Program-made: the position numbers and the translations under genes
Origin: Paenibacillus stellifer
GTDB taxonomy: Bacteria > Bacillota > Bacilli > Paenibacillales > Paenibacillaceae
Reading direction: 5' to 3'
Assembly (NCBI RefSeq): GCF_000758685.1
Contig: NZ_CP009286.1
Span: 3,006,501-3,070,500 of the forward strand
Length of the DNA: 64,000 bases
The notes under the pieces: model-generated
Databases searched by the model: none
What the model was told of the DNA's origin: nothing
What the model saw: the letters and a program-made list of their open reading frames with translations, nothing else
Shown here: piece by piece, positions 52,209 to 61,913 of the stretch
Position numbering within the stretch: the stretch's first letter is position 1
Layout of the letters: each line of letters starts with the position of its first letter

Positions 52209-53126
52209 ATGTACATCATCATTAGCCCCATCGCATTTTCGCTTGGAGCCTTGACCGTTCGGTGGTATGGAATCATTATCGGGATAGGAGCTTTACTCGG
52301 ACTTCTAATTGCCATCCGTGAAGGCAAACGTTTTAGAGTACATTCTGATTTTTTCATGGATTTGGTATTGATAGGACTTCCCTCTGCATTGGTGGGTGCC
52401 CGTATCTATTTCGTGGCTTTTCAATGGGACGATTACAAAAACAATCCACTTGAGATCATCAAGATATGGCATGGAGGAATTGCAATCTATGGGGCATTGA
52501 TTGGCGCCTTACTTGCAGGCTGGTTCTACTCCCGTCGGAAAGGATATGGATTTTTGCGCGTTGTTGATATTTGTGCTCCAGGTTTGATTGTTGGTCAAAT
52601 GATTGGACGATGGGGGAACTTTATCAATCAGGAGGCTCATGGGGGGACTGTATCCAAGGAATTTCTGCAGGGTAAGCTACATCTTCCCGAATGGATTGTA
52701 AACCAAATGCATATTGGGAATGCTTATTTCCATCCCACTTTTTTATATGAATCGGTTTGGAGTTTCGCAGGATTGATTTTATTATTGATACTTCGAAGAA
52801 TTCCTTATGTGCGTGCCGGAGAAGTATTCATGGGTTATTTAATCTGGTATTCAATCGGCCGCTTCTTTATAGAAGGAGTTCGTACAGATAGTTTAGTCTT
52901 CCATGGGCCAAACTGGCTAGCCATTGCATTGAAAACAATATGGAGCCCTATGTCCTCGTTCGGGTGGGGAGCAATGGAGGGTGGGAATATTCGAATTTCT
53001 CAGCTTTTAGCCATAATCATAATTTTGGCTTCCGTCTCTTTTATAACAATCCGGAGAATGTCGAAATCTGTTGTTATTAAATATACAGATCCCATACTAC
53101 AAAAAAACCTCACAATAAAGTATTGA
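52209..53126 (+). CDS. lgt: Prolipoprotein diacylglyceryl transferase
   Basis: A 305-residue membrane enzyme that attaches diacylglycerol to the lipobox Cys of prolipoproteins. Signature GQMIGRWGNFINQEAHGG is intact (near 140-157), preceded by HGGIAIYGALIGA and followed by HPTFLYESVW. It is unlikely to be the only lgt of the genome; its position between marR and an exporter suggests an accessory copy. Starts 11 bases after marR. Confidence 0.92.
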   Translation: MYIIISPIAFSLGALTVRWYGIIIGIGALLGLLIAIREGKRFRVHSDFFMDLVLIGLPSALVGARIYFVAFQWDDYKNNPLEIIKIWHGGIAIYGALIGALLAGWFYSRRKGYGFLRVVDICAPGLIVGQMIGRWGNFINQEAHGGTVSKEFLQGKLHLPEWIVNQMHIGNAYFHPTFLYESVWSFAGLILLLILRRIPYVRAGEVFMGYLIWYSIGRFFIEGVRTDSLVFHGPNWLAIALKTIWSPMSSFGWGAMEGGNIRISQLLAIIIILASVSFITIRRMSKSVVIKYTDPILQKNLTIKY

Positions 53127-53215
53127 AAGCTGATAATGAACATGTGTAGCATCGTATGATTAATCTTAGATCTATTCTCATATTTGATTAACACTCAAAG
53201 GGGAAATAATAACAA

Positions 53216-54673
53216 ATGCATTCAATGAAATTATTTACATATAGTCCTTCTGAAAGTCTTACCAACCGGAAGGGCTACCATTGGCTGGTTGTCTTTACGG
53301 TATGTATAGGTGCCTTTATGGCCGCTCTTGATGCAAGTATCATCAATCTTGCGCTACCCACTCTGGTTAGGCAATTTGGTATAAGCATGTCTGATGCGGA
53401 ATGGATTAGTCTGGTTTATTTGCTAACTCTAGCGTCGCTTGTTATTCCATTTGGGAGACTAGCGGATATGTTTGGCCGCCGCTGGATGTATGCAGCTGGC
53501 TTTAGTGTTTTTTTGTTCAGTTCCTTATTATGTGGAATATCGACTAGTTTAACTATGCTGTTACTTTCAAGGGTGTTGCAAGCAATTGGAGCAGCTATGT
53601 TACAAGCCAATAGTGTCTCCATTATTACCGCTTCTACCCCACTTAAGCATCGTGGAAAGGCTATTGGCATTCAGGCAAGTGCACAAGGGATTGGACTTAG
53701 CCTGGGTCCAGTAATTGGTGGAGCTTTACTTTCGATAGGCGATTGGCGCTTGCTGTTCTTTGTCAATATTCCAATAGGTATCCTAGGAACAATCCTTGCT
53801 GTACTTTTACTTCCGAAAGACACACAAGCCAGGAATCGAGAACCATTCGATTATTGGGGAGTCTTATTTCTTGTCTCTGCTCTAGTCATGATCGTATATG
53901 TGTTGAACAAGGGAGAGAGCGCAGGATGGACATCACCAATTATTACATTATGTTTGTTCGCAGGTTTACTTGCACTAACTTCGTTTATCAGAGAAGAGCG
54001 CCGTTCTAATTCTCCATTACTTGATTTGAATTTGTTTAAGAATAGTATCTTTTTAACTGGTAATGTTGCAAGCTTTCTTTCTTTTACGGCGATGTATGGT
54101 GTGTTGCTGCTTAGTCCGTTTTTAATCGAAAGCGAATTTCACACGACCATTACGATGACCGGATTCTACTTGTCATTTGTTCCGATCGGCATGACTGTTT
54201 TCACACCTATTTCCGGTTACATATCTGATCGATTTGGGATTCGCTTCCCAGCAATTATGGGAATGAGTGCAGTTTTTGCAGGATGCATTTTACTGGCTTT
54301 CATCCAGAAAGAGAGTGATATTCCGCTTCTTCTTTCAGGTCTTTTGTTAGTTGGAGTTGGGATGGGGATCTTTACACCACCCAATAACAGTCATATCATG
54401 GGAAGTGTTCCTAAAGAGCGACTAGGGGTCGCAGGTGCAACATTAAATATGAGTCGGACGATTGGCATGGGGATGGGTGTTACACTAAGTGGGATGTTAT
54501 ACCAAATCTCACTCAGGTTACTGCCAGCTACTAATAAATCATCAAATATTACGGCTTTCAGAATCTCTTTTGTGCTTATAGGGTTATTGAGCGCTGCTGC
54601 ACTCTTTATAGCACTATTTCAGAAAAAAACAGGGCATAAGTACAGCGAGGAGTTCATCGAGTATTATATTTAG
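53216..54673 (+). CDS. MFS drug exporter, DHA2 (EmrB/QacA) type
   Basis: A 485-residue transporter with about 14 helices. It has the DHA2 motif LDASIINLALPTL in helix 1, GRLADMFGRRWMY (motif A) and LGPVIGGALLS (motif C). Probable proton-driven export of hydrophobic or cationic compounds. Its last 69 codons and terminator have a copy at 13293-13680. Confidence 0.92.
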   Translation: MHSMKLFTYSPSESLTNRKGYHWLVVFTVCIGAFMAALDASIINLALPTLVRQFGISMSDAEWISLVYLLTLASLVIPFGRLADMFGRRWMYAAGFSVFLFSSLLCGISTSLTMLLLSRVLQAIGAAMLQANSVSIITASTPLKHRGKAIGIQASAQGIGLSLGPVIGGALLSIGDWRLLFFVNIPIGILGTILAVLLLPKDTQARNREPFDYWGVLFLVSALVMIVYVLNKGESAGWTSPIITLCLFAGLLALTSFIREERRSNSPLLDLNLFKNSIFLTGNVASFLSFTAMYGVLLLSPFLIESEFHTTITMTGFYLSFVPIGMTVFTPISGYISDRFGIRFPAIMGMSAVFAGCILLAFIQKESDIPLLLSGLLLVGVGMGIFTPPNNSHIMGSVPKERLGVAGATLNMSRTIGMGMGVTLSGMLYQISLRLLPATNKSSNITAFRISFVLIGLLSAAALFIALFQKKTGHKYSEEFIEYYI

Positions 54674-54800
54674 TAAAGCTTCTTGTTCAGTATAATTTGT
54701 GGAGGTAAGCTTTGATTTTGTCTTGACTGACTTTGCATAAGGTAACATAATTCACCTATGCATTAGGCGAGAAGTTCGCAATAAATGCCGAAAGGCTAAT

Positions 54801-54848
54801 GACTCCTACCAGAGAAGTTACATTTCCCTGGTAGGAGTCTATTTTTTA
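54801..54848 (+). terminator. Strong intrinsic terminator after the MFS gene
   Basis: GACTCCTACCAG (54801-54812) pairs perfectly with CTGGTAGGAGTC (54828-54839), followed by TATTTTTT. Identical stem to 13609-13647. Confidence 0.85.
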
Positions 54849-54899
54849 CTCATTTATGGAGCAGAGAGCCGGAGTAAACATTTGATTGTAATATAACAA

Positions 54900-55020
54900 T
54901 GTAGGTAACTTTGTGTTATTTATGTAGGTAACTTTGTGTCATCATTGTTGGACGGGTGTAAGAGGACAAGAACATATATCCATTGCCGAAAATGGACAAG
55001 AACATGTATCTATTGCCGAA
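54900..55020. repeat. Transposon-end-like repeats, locus 3
   Basis: TGTAGGTAACTTTGTGT occurs twice in tandem (54900 and 54923), as at locus 2. Then GGACAAGAACATATATC at 54964 and GGACAAGAACATGTATC at 54994, each followed by a CATTGCCGAA or TATTGCCGAA tail. The second unit is identical over 27 bases to 9932-9958. This locus links the motifs of loci 1 and 2 into one element family. Confidence 0.55.
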
Positions 55021-55027
55021 TTGATAT

Positions 55028-55743
55028 ATGTCTAATCTTAATAAACGCGCGATTGCATTAATTATAGGAATTATTTTAGGGCCTGCCAACTTAGGCTGGA
55101 TAGATGAAGGGGAGTTTATCCATTTCTTTGCCGAGATTGGCGTTTTGCTACTTATGTTTATGGCCGGACTTGAAAACGATCTGGAGCAGATAAAGAAGAA
55201 TTGGAAGCCGGCATTTGCGGTTGCGGTAGGGTGTATTATGTTACCTTTAGCTGGCGGATTTGGAGCAGGGGAGGTGTTCGGATTATCCTCAGCTCATTCG
55301 TTGTTCCTGGAGTGTTGTTAAGTGTAACTTCAGTAAGTATTACGGTGCAGGTATAAATAAACCGGCTGGATTCAAGGGAAGCTACAACCATATTGGGAGC
55401 AGCCGTAGTAGATGATGTGCTTGTTGTTGTTCTGCTTGCCGTTCTTACCAGCTTTTTCGGGACAGGTGCAGGAGGGGCAAGGTCAACCAGATTCAATGCT
55501 CGTTCTTCAATTGCCAAAGGTTCTGGTATGGTATCCAAAGGTGAAGTCGCGTTAATCATTGCTGCCACAGGAATGCATTCTGAATTGCTTCTCCCTGAAT
55601 ACTTCACAACCTTTATTATAACGATAATCCTTGCAACCCTGATAGCTCCACCTATAAAAATTGTATTCAGTAATACGGTCGACTCTGAAATAAATTCATC
55701 AAAAGATAGCCAAACGTCAAAGATAGAGTTGAAGATGTCGTAA
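55028..55743 (+). pseudogene. CPA2-type cation:proton antiporter, decayed
   Basis: Reads IALIIGIILGPANLGWIDEG, EFIHFFAEIGVLLLMFMAGL, then a frameshift near 55310, a stop near 55358, and a second intact stretch TTILGAAVVDDVLVVVLLAV, with the VVDD motif of NapA/KefB antiporters. A large deletion then joins GTGAGGA to the C-terminal KGEVALIIAATGMHSELLLP. The N terminus is cut by the repeat locus. Confidence 0.85.
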
Positions 55744-55745
55744 AA

Positions 55746-55772
55746 GACTCCTGCCATCTGGCAGGAGTTTAT
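55746..55772. terminator. Terminator between the antiporter remnant and the recombinase-like gene
   Basis: GACTCCTGCC and GGCAGGAGTT pair around ATCT. It sits between convergent genes. Confidence 0.65.
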
Positions 55773-55793
55773 CTGTGTTCATCACGAATACAA

Positions 55794-56336
55794 TTAATTT
55801 TCTAAATATCGGTACAAGGTCGATTTGCTGATTCCAGTTTGTTCTTTAATCTCAGCTAGCGTATAGTTTTTGGACTGATACATAAGGATCGCTTTCTCCA
55901 CGTTTTCATCAGCTTTCCGGGGCCGGCCGGGAACATTCCCTTTCTGCTTCGCTTCGAAGAGTCCTCTTTTGGTTTTTTCACTAATTACATCGCTTTGAAA
56001 CTCAACCAAGTGCTTTACAATATCGCTAAATGAATATCCTTCGGGTTTACCCGTGTCTATATTTTCTGTAATAGAGAATATATAAGCTTCCTGTCTGTCC
56101 AGGAGTTCGAGCAGCTCCACGAGGTGACGGGTAGAATCTGCAAGGGCGAACAATTTAGCAACTACGATAGTATCTCCAGGATTTAAATTGTTCATCATAT
56201 GGTTAAGATGGGTTCTTCGCTTCGCTGATGCGTGTTCTTCAATAACAAAGGTATCACATGCGAAAGAGGTTAACATTTGAGTTTGTGCTTCAACATTCAG
56301 ATCGTCCTGATAAGGTCTCATATATCCAATACGCAT
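55794..56336 (-). CDS. Serine-recombinase-like protein without catalytic Ser
   Basis: A 180-residue protein with a resolvase domain (about 1-135) and a C-terminal HTH (YTLAEIKEQTGISKSTLYRYL). The N terminus reads MRIGYMRPYQDDLNVEAQTQ. Active enzymes have YxRVS, so the nucleophilic Ser at residue 9 is Tyr here and the preceding Val is Pro. Other resolvase features remain (LNPGDTIVVAKLFALADS, FQSDVISEKTKRGLFEAKQKG). It should bind DNA but not cleave it in the usual way. It is divergent from the SulP gene, so a regulatory role is plausible. Confidence 0.82.
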   Translation of the reverse strand: MRIGYMRPYQDDLNVEAQTQMLTSFACDTFVIEEHASAKRRTHLNHMMNNLNPGDTIVVAKLFALADSTRHLVELLELLDRQEAYIFSITENIDTGKPEGYSFSDIVKHLVEFQSDVISEKTKRGLFEAKQKGNVPGRPRKADENVEKAILMYQSKNYTLAEIKEQTGISKSTLYRYLEN

Positions 56337-56494
56337 TCTGTACTCTCCTTACTTTTTAAACCTGCCGTTATCATACCATATTTTTTTGTATCGAAAAGGT
56401 TCCATTTAGGGAAGAGTGATGTTAAACTGTTTGTAGAAAATCGGTCTGACATCCTTAGATGGCATTGCCGAAAAAACAAGAGGTGGAAAACAGA

Positions 56495-57958
56495 GTGATT
56501 GAGAAACTAAAACAAAACTGGTTTTTTAATGTGAAGGGAGATGTTCTGGCAGGGATAGTCGTGGCATTGGCACTGATTCCGGAAGCCATCGCATTTTCGA
56601 TTATTGCCGGTGTTGATCCTATGGTGGGCCTTTATGCGTCCTTTTGTATTGCGGTCATCATTGCTTTTGTAGGCGGTCGGCCAGGTATGATATCGGCAGC
56701 TACAGGAGCCATGGCATTGCTTATGGTTCCTCTAGTCAAGGAGCATGGGCTTCAGTACCTGCTTGCGGCAACGATACTGACAGGCGTGATCCAGCTTGTA
56801 TTCGGAGTTCTCAAGATTGCCAGGCTGATGAAGTTTATTCCGAGACCGGTCATGATTGGCTTTGTCAACGCTTTGGCAATCCTAATTTTCATGGCCCAGG
56901 TACCGCATTTCTGGGGAATTAACGGGATGACGTATGTTTTTGTCGGGATCACGTTAGCCATTGTATATGTTGTTCCCTTATTCTTCAAGGCGATTCCTGC
57001 TCCGCTGATTGCCATTTTTGTATTGACGGTAATAGCCATTTTCACGGGGGTTAACCTGAACACAGTGGGGGATCTCGGTATTATTAAGCAAGAGCTGCCA
57101 TCCTTTTTTATTCCTGATGTTCCGTTTAATTTGGAGACACTGAAAATCATCTTCCCGTATTCCATTGCACTAGCTATTGTCGGCCTGCTGGAATCTCTGT
57201 TGACCGCCTCCATTGTGGATGATATGACAGGAACGGACAGCAATAAGAACCGGGAGGCCAGAGGTCAGGGAATCGCGAATGTAATCAACGGTTTCTTCGG
57301 CGGTATGGCTGGATGCGCTATGATCGGGCAATCGGTGATTAACGTCAAATCAGGCGGAAGAGGAAGACTATCAACTTTGGTGGCGGGCACGTTCCTGATG
57401 TTCTTGATTCTTGTACTGGGCGATTGGGTGGTGCAAATTCCTATGCCTGTCCTGGTAGGCATTATGATTATGGTATCCATTGGTACTTTTGACTGGTCCT
57501 CGTTTACTTATCTGTTAAAAGCCCCAAGAACCGACGCAGCGGTGATGCTCGTAACGGTTATTATCGTGGTGGCTACCCATGACTTGTCCAAAGGTGTCAT
57601 CGCCGGGGTGATTTTGAGTGCGGTCTTCTTTGTCTCCAAAATCTCCAATATTGAAGTCCGGAAACGCGTGGAAAAAGCGAAAACCATATTCGAAGTCGAA
57701 GGTCAGCTGTTTTTTGCCTCTGTAGACGGTTTTGTGGACACCTTTGATTTTACAGCAGCGGATACCGATATTATAGTGGACTTCTCGAACGCTCATATTT
57801 GGGACGACTCCGCCGTTGGCGCGATCGATAAGGTAGTCATTAAATATCGAGAGAACAATAACCGTGTTGAAATTAAAGGATTGAATTCCTCAAGCCAAAA
57901 GATCGTTGATAAACTGGCTATTTATAATGATGCCAATGCAAAGTTAAGTGCCCACTAA
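56495..57958 (+). CDS. SulP family anion transporter with STAS domain
   Basis: About 487 residues. Membrane part with the SulP signatures [25 protein letters not shown] (near 25-50) and [17 protein letters not shown], and a C-terminal STAS domain (about 385-480). SulP proteins carry sulfate, bicarbonate or related anions. GTG 56495 is favoured by AGAGGTGG 7 bases upstream and by agreement with the start of the paralogue at 63383; ATG 56459 is possible. Pairs with the UspA gene 24 bases downstream. Confidence 0.92.
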   Translation: MIEKLKQNWFFNVKGDVLAGIVVALALIPEAIAFSIIAGVDPMVGLYASFCIAVIIAFVGGRPGMISAATGAMALLMVPLVKEHGLQYLLAATILTGVIQLVFGVLKIARLMKFIPRPVMIGFVNALAILIFMAQVPHFWGINGMTYVFVGITLAIVYVVPLFFKAIPAPLIAIFVLTVIAIFTGVNLNTVGDLGIIKQELPSFFIPDVPFNLETLKIIFPYSIALAIVGLLESLLTASIVDDMTGTDSNKNREARGQGIANVINGFFGGMAGCAMIGQSVINVKSGGRGRLSTLVAGTFLMFLILVLGDWVVQIPMPVLVGIMIMVSIGTFDWSSFTYLLKAPRTDAAVMLVTVIIVVATHDLSKGVIAGVILSAVFFVSKISNIEVRKRVEKAKTIFEVEGQLFFASVDGFVDTFDFTAADTDIIVDFSNAHIWDDSAVGAIDKVVIKYRENNNRVEIKGLNSSSQKIVDKLAIYNDANAKLSAH

Positions 57959-57982
57959 TTTGACTTCAGGAGTGAATGAAGG

Positions 57983-58402
57983 ATGTATAACCGGATCGTA
58001 TTAGCTGTAGATGGGTCGGAGAATTCGCTGAGAGCAACCAAAGAAGCGGTGAAGCTGGTGTCTTTAACACCAGGCTGCCAGATTGATGTGATTAGCGTTG
58101 CAGACTTCTCTAAATCGAAGAGTGAAATTCTGCACACCCAGGGCAGAGAGGAGCTGGAGCTGAAAAGACGGCAAAAGCTGGCGCCTGTCGAAGAAATACT
58201 GAAGCAAGGAAATATCGCGTATAAATTAAAGATCCTGCATGGAGAACCAGGTCCGACGATCATTGACTACGCCAACAAGGAAAAAGTGGAGATGGTTATT
58301 ATCGGAAGCCGGGGATTAAATGCGCTCCAGGAGATGGTACTGGGAAGTGTCAGCCATAAGGTTGTAAAAAGAGTGCATTGTCCTGTAATGATTGTAAAAT
58401 AG
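57983..58402 (+). CDS. Universal stress protein, UspA family
   Basis: A 139-residue Usp with the ATP-binding type motif G-2x-G-9x-G-S (GSRGLNALQEMVLGSVS, near 108-124). N-terminal strand NRIVLAVDGSENS. SulP-UspA gene pairs are common in Bacillota and suggest that the stress protein modulates the transporter. Confidence 0.93.
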   Translation: MYNRIVLAVDGSENSLRATKEAVKLVSLTPGCQIDVISVADFSKSKSEILHTQGREELELKRRQKLAPVEEILKQGNIAYKLKILHGEPGPTIIDYANKEKVEMVIIGSRGLNALQEMVLGSVSHKVVKRVHCPVMIVK

Positions 58403-58425
58403 CGAGAAACTTGAGAATGCTTAAT

Positions 58426-58465
58426 TCAAAAAACCAACCTCAAATTGTGTTGAGGTTGGTTTTTT
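58426..58465. terminator. Bidirectional terminator
   Basis: AAAAAACCAACCTCAA and TTGAGGTTGGTTTTTT form a near-perfect hairpin between the rightward uspA and the leftward Nudix gene. Confidence 0.85.
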
Positions 58466-58476
58466 GATTCTGCGCG

Positions 58477-59007
58477 TCAAGCTGATTGACGGAGAAGGTC
58501 TTCAAGGATCAGTTCAAGCACCAACGTTTCCCGTTCTATAGAGAAACCCATGGATGCTTCTTGGTTGGCAATGACCTGCCGATTATGATGAATAGCTTCC
58601 TGGATATCGATCCATACGGCAGACATCCCGTTTGTGATCTCATAATCCTCAAGCTTAGATTCCCCAAGCTGTTCTCCAATGGAACAGACATAATAATAAG
58701 ACAGCATATGGATGAGATCAAATTCCGGTTTGTAGTGGGGTCTGTATTCATCAATATAACCGATCTCACGAATGACTTCTACTTTAGCGGCTCCCGTCTC
58801 CTCAGCGAGCTCCCTGCGAAGTCCAGTCAGCAGATCCTCGTCTAACTCTACGCCGCCTCCGGGGAAGCTGTAGTCATTATACCGCTTGGTATACAGAAGG
58901 AGGATATCTGTACCCCGTAAGATAATCCCTCGTGCAGCTCTCCGCTCGTAAATGTTTCCTTCAATGCTTTGTACATCTTGGTGAATCATTTTTTTGATCA
59001 GCTTCAT
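58477..59007 (-). CDS. Nudix hydrolase
   Basis: A 176-residue protein with a full Nudix box: GGVELDEDLLTGLRRELAEE then TGA (G-x5-E-x7-REUxEExGU, near 48-70). It should hydrolyse a nucleoside diphosphate linked to another group; substrate unknown. It follows the RNase J gene by 24 bases in the same direction. Confidence 0.9.
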   Translation of the reverse strand: MKLIKKMIHQDVQSIEGNIYERRAARGIILRGTDILLLYTKRYNDYSFPGGGVELDEDLLTGLRRELAEETGAAKVEVIREIGYIDEYRPHYKPEFDLIHMLSYYYVCSIGEQLGESKLEDYEITNGMSAVWIDIQEAIHHNRQVIANQEASMGFSIERETLVLELILEDLLRQSA

Positions 59008-59031
59008 TGCACACTTTCCTTTTCAGATAAA

Positions 59032-60741
59032 TTAAAGTTCCTGGATAGAGGGTAGGATGACGGGAGCACGGCCTAATTCTTGATCAAACAATAGATTCAA
59101 AACCTCAACCGTGTGATCGTACCAGACCGCATGAGTGTATCTATGCTGCTGCCCCAATGTGTTTAAGGATGATTTCAGCTGGGTTTCTGCCTTCTTTAAA
59201 AGGGCCTTTGCATCCTTCATGTAGACGAATCCCCGGCTGATTAAATCAGGACCAAATACGATTTGTTTAGTGTTCTTCTTGATGGTGAATGCGGCGATGA
59301 CCACCCCGTTAGTTCCGAGTTGGTTCCGCTCTTGTATCAGTTCATTTTCGTGGTAGCGTAGTTCGTTTTGACTCACGAATACAGAACCGGCAGGAACCTT
59401 CCGGCCTTTTCTTGCCTTGTTTCTGGTTATTTCCAAGGTTTCTCCGATATCCAGCAGATAAATTTGATCTTCCGGAACACCAACTTGTTTTGCCAGCCGT
59501 TTATGATTGACGAGCATCCGGTATTCCCCGTGAATGGGTACAAAATATTTTGGCCTGACGGCGTTCAGCATCAGCTTCAAATCTTCTCGTGAACCGTGGC
59601 CTGAGGTATGAATATCAAAAATCGTTCCATAAATAACGTTGGCTCCGGAACGCATCAGCATATTAATACTGCGGTTTACGTTTTGTACGTTGCCAGGAAT
59701 AGGGGACGAAGAAAAAATGACGGTATCGTCCGGCTGAATTTGAATCGAACGGTGAGAACCGGTCGCTATTCGGGTGAGTGCAGCATTAACTTCACCCTGG
59801 CTGCCTGTACAGATGATAAGGACCTGATGATCCTTCAGCGTGTTAATCCGTCTGCTGTCCACCAAGGTTCCTTCGGGCACATGAATATACCCCAGCTCTT
59901 GTCCTATGGCGAATACTTTCTCCATACTGCGTCCAATTACAATAATCTTCCGCTGGCATTCCACAGCTGCTCGTACTACCTGCTGTAGCCGGTGAACATT
60001 GGAGGCAAAAGTGGCAAATAGAACCCGTCCGCTGCATTGTCTGAACGACTCCAATATGGACTCACCTACCGCCAGCTCTGAAGGGGTTTGACCCTCGCGT
60101 TCACTGTTTGTGCTGTCAGCAAGTAAGGCTAGAGCTCCTTTCCTGCCAATCATCATCAGTTTGTGAATATCAGCAGGTATTCCCTCAGGGGTGGAATCAA
60201 ATTTGAAATCCCCGGTATGCACAACAGGGCCGTAGGGCGTTTCTATGATAATGCCAAAGGCGTCAGGGATACTGTGTATCGTCCGGTAAAAATGGACCTT
60301 CAGGTGGCGAAAGGATATGATCTCATGACCCTGTATGGTGTGAAGCTGAGCCTGATGAAGGATCTGGTGCTCCTCAAGCTTCGCCTTTACTAGACCAAGG
60401 GTCAAAGGACCTCCGTAAATGGGTACGGACAGCTGTTTAAGGAGATAAGGAATACCTCCAATATGATCCTCGTGTCCATGCGTCAAGAATAGCGCCTTAA
60501 TATTCTTTGCTTTTTGAAGCAGGTAGCGGATATCAGGGATGATGTAGTCAACCCCATTCATATCGGCATCCGGAAATTTTAAGCCGGCATCAATAAGGAC
60601 AATTTCATCTTTATATTCAATGCCATACATGTTTTTACCGATTTCACCGAGGCCTCCAAGCGCAAAAATGCGTACAGGCTGAGGACGTGGACGGCTCTTT
60701 TTCTGAGTTGTGGAAGCATCTACAAGCAAAGGTTTATTCAC
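59032..60741 (-). CDS. Ribonuclease J
   Basis: A 569-residue metallo-beta-lactamase/beta-CASP RNase. It has LGGLGEIGKNMYGIEY at the N terminus, zinc motif LTHGHEDHIGG (near 79-89), HTGDFKFD, the beta-CASP region (GSQGEVNAALTRI), GTIFDIHTSGHGSREDL, and a C-terminal dimerisation domain. The size matches RNase J1/J2. It starts with GTG after AAAGGACA. As an extra copy in an accessory region it is probably a third J-type enzyme. Confidence 0.92.
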   Translation of the reverse strand: MNKPLLVDASTTQKKSRPRPQPVRIFALGGLGEIGKNMYGIEYKDEIVLIDAGLKFPDADMNGVDYIIPDIRYLLQKAKNIKALFLTHGHEDHIGGIPYLLKQLSVPIYGGPLTLGLVKAKLEEHQILHQAQLHTIQGHEIISFRHLKVHFYRTIHSIPDAFGIIIETPYGPVVHTGDFKFDSTPEGIPADIHKLMMIGRKGALALLADSTNSEREGQTPSELAVGESILESFRQCSGRVLFATFASNVHRLQQVVRAAVECQRKIIVIGRSMEKVFAIGQELGYIHVPEGTLVDSRRINTLKDHQVLIICTGSQGEVNAALTRIATGSHRSIQIQPDDTVIFSSSPIPGNVQNVNRSINMLMRSGANVIYGTIFDIHTSGHGSREDLKLMLNAVRPKYFVPIHGEYRMLVNHKRLAKQVGVPEDQIYLLDIGETLEITRNKARKGRKVPAGSVFVSQNELRYHENELIQERNQLGTNGVVIAAFTIKKNTKQIVFGPDLISRGFVYMKDAKALLKKAETQLKSSLNTLGQQHRYTHAVWYDHTVEVLNLLFDQELGRAPVILPSIQEL

Positions 60742-60832
60742 GTGTATTGTCCTTTCTGATCTCTCTGGAGTGGATGTTCATAGAATGAGTCAACAGAGAA
60801 TACAGAATAGTGAAATACAATCTGAATAGCAG

Positions 60833-61021
60833 TTAGATTCGTTCCCCCTTTTTCAGTCGTTCAATCAATTCAGAAAGGTCACTTTTCTGTACTCTCCAGT
60901 GCCGTCCAATTTTAAAAGCGGGAATAACACCCTCATTCACAAGCTTATATGTGGTTATTTCGCTTAACTGCAGATATTTGGCGACCTGAGCGATCGTCAT
61001 TATTTCATGTTGCTCGTCCAA
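60833..61021 (-). CDS. Excisionase-type helix-turn-helix protein
   Basis: A 62-residue MerR-like/excisionase domain (HTH_17): IMTIAQVAKYLQLSEITTYKLVNEG then PAFKIGRHWRVQKSDLSELI. Such proteins act as excisionases or small regulators. No integrase is nearby, so a regulatory role is as likely. Confidence 0.85.
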   Translation of the reverse strand: MDEQHEIMTIAQVAKYLQLSEITTYKLVNEGVIPAFKIGRHWRVQKSDLSELIERLKKGERI

Positions 61022-61314
61022 GTGGGATTCGCTCCTTATTGTTGCATCTAATTTATACTCAATTATAATAGATAGGACTTATTTATATCAAATTATTTTA
61101 ATTATAACTGTACTTAAGCATCGGAGAGAATAGGTTAGTAAAATAGAGAGAAGGTTGAATTAATACGCTTACTTCAATGAATTACTCTTTGTTCATACAG
61201 AACCTGAATTATTATTATTTATCTTATTGGATAAAAAACGGACTCGGCTTTTCTGAGAGTGAAGAGCCATAAAAGGCAATGGAATGGTTGCGGGTCATCT
61301 ACGGGTGCTTAACG
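61022..61314. other. Intergenic, no gene seen
   Basis: About 290 AT-rich bases between the excisionase-like gene and the terminator of the leftward uspA gene. No supportable gene or repeat. Confidence 0.4.
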
Positions 61315-61315
61315 A

Positions 61316-61346
61316 AAAAAAGCACCCCTCATTAGGTGTGCTTGAT
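61316..61346 (-). terminator. Terminator of the leftward uspA gene
   Basis: On the minus strand AAGCACACC and GGGGTGCTT pair around TAATGA and are followed by seven T residues. Confidence 0.75.
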
Positions 61347-61411
61347 ATTTAGAAACAAACGGTAATTCTCCAGAGGTGAAGATTTAGAATGCCCTACCCT
61401 ATAAACGGGGA

Positions 61412-61849
61412 TTACTTCACAATTAGCACAGGTCCCCATACGGAATGAGCGACTTCGCGGCTAACGCTGCCCATAATCAGTTCTTTCATTTTATTCAAAC
61501 CGCGGCTACCGATGATGACAAGATCATAGCTCTCTATATTTGCCTTACGTGTGATTTCCTGGGCAGGGTCACCCATGACGACTTGAAGATCAAATGGGAT
61601 GTTTTCTTTCTTAAACAGCAGCTCTGTTCGCATGAGGGCTTGGTGGGCATCCCCTTCAAGCATCGCTCTGATATTAAGATTGTGATGAATTAGTTCGCCT
61701 CTGGAAATGGTTTTAGAAACAACATGAAATAAAGTGATGGACACATCGCTACCCAACTGTTTAGCCAGTTCAAGCGCCTTTTCTGCTGCATGGTGGGCAT
61801 GCTTAGAACCGTCGGAAGCGACGAGTATCGTTTTAATCATATCATTCAC
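61412..61849 (-). CDS. Universal stress protein, UspA family
   Basis: A 145-residue Usp: KTILVASDGSKHAHHAAEKAL and the nucleotide motif GSRGLNKMKELIMGSVSREV (near 113-132). It is divergent from the MFS gene at 61914 and may be coregulated with it through the 64-base gap. Confidence 0.92.
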   Translation of the reverse strand: MNDMIKTILVASDGSKHAHHAAEKALELAKQLGSDVSITLFHVVSKTISRGELIHHNLNIRAMLEGDAHQALMRTELLFKKENIPFDLQVVMGDPAQEITRKANIESYDLVIIGSRGLNKMKELIMGSVSREVAHSVWGPVLIVK

Positions 61850-61913
61850 TCCTTAAAGAACTTATGAATACCTGTGCAGAAGCAGAAATACATCAGATGG
61901 AGGTACTATAAGT

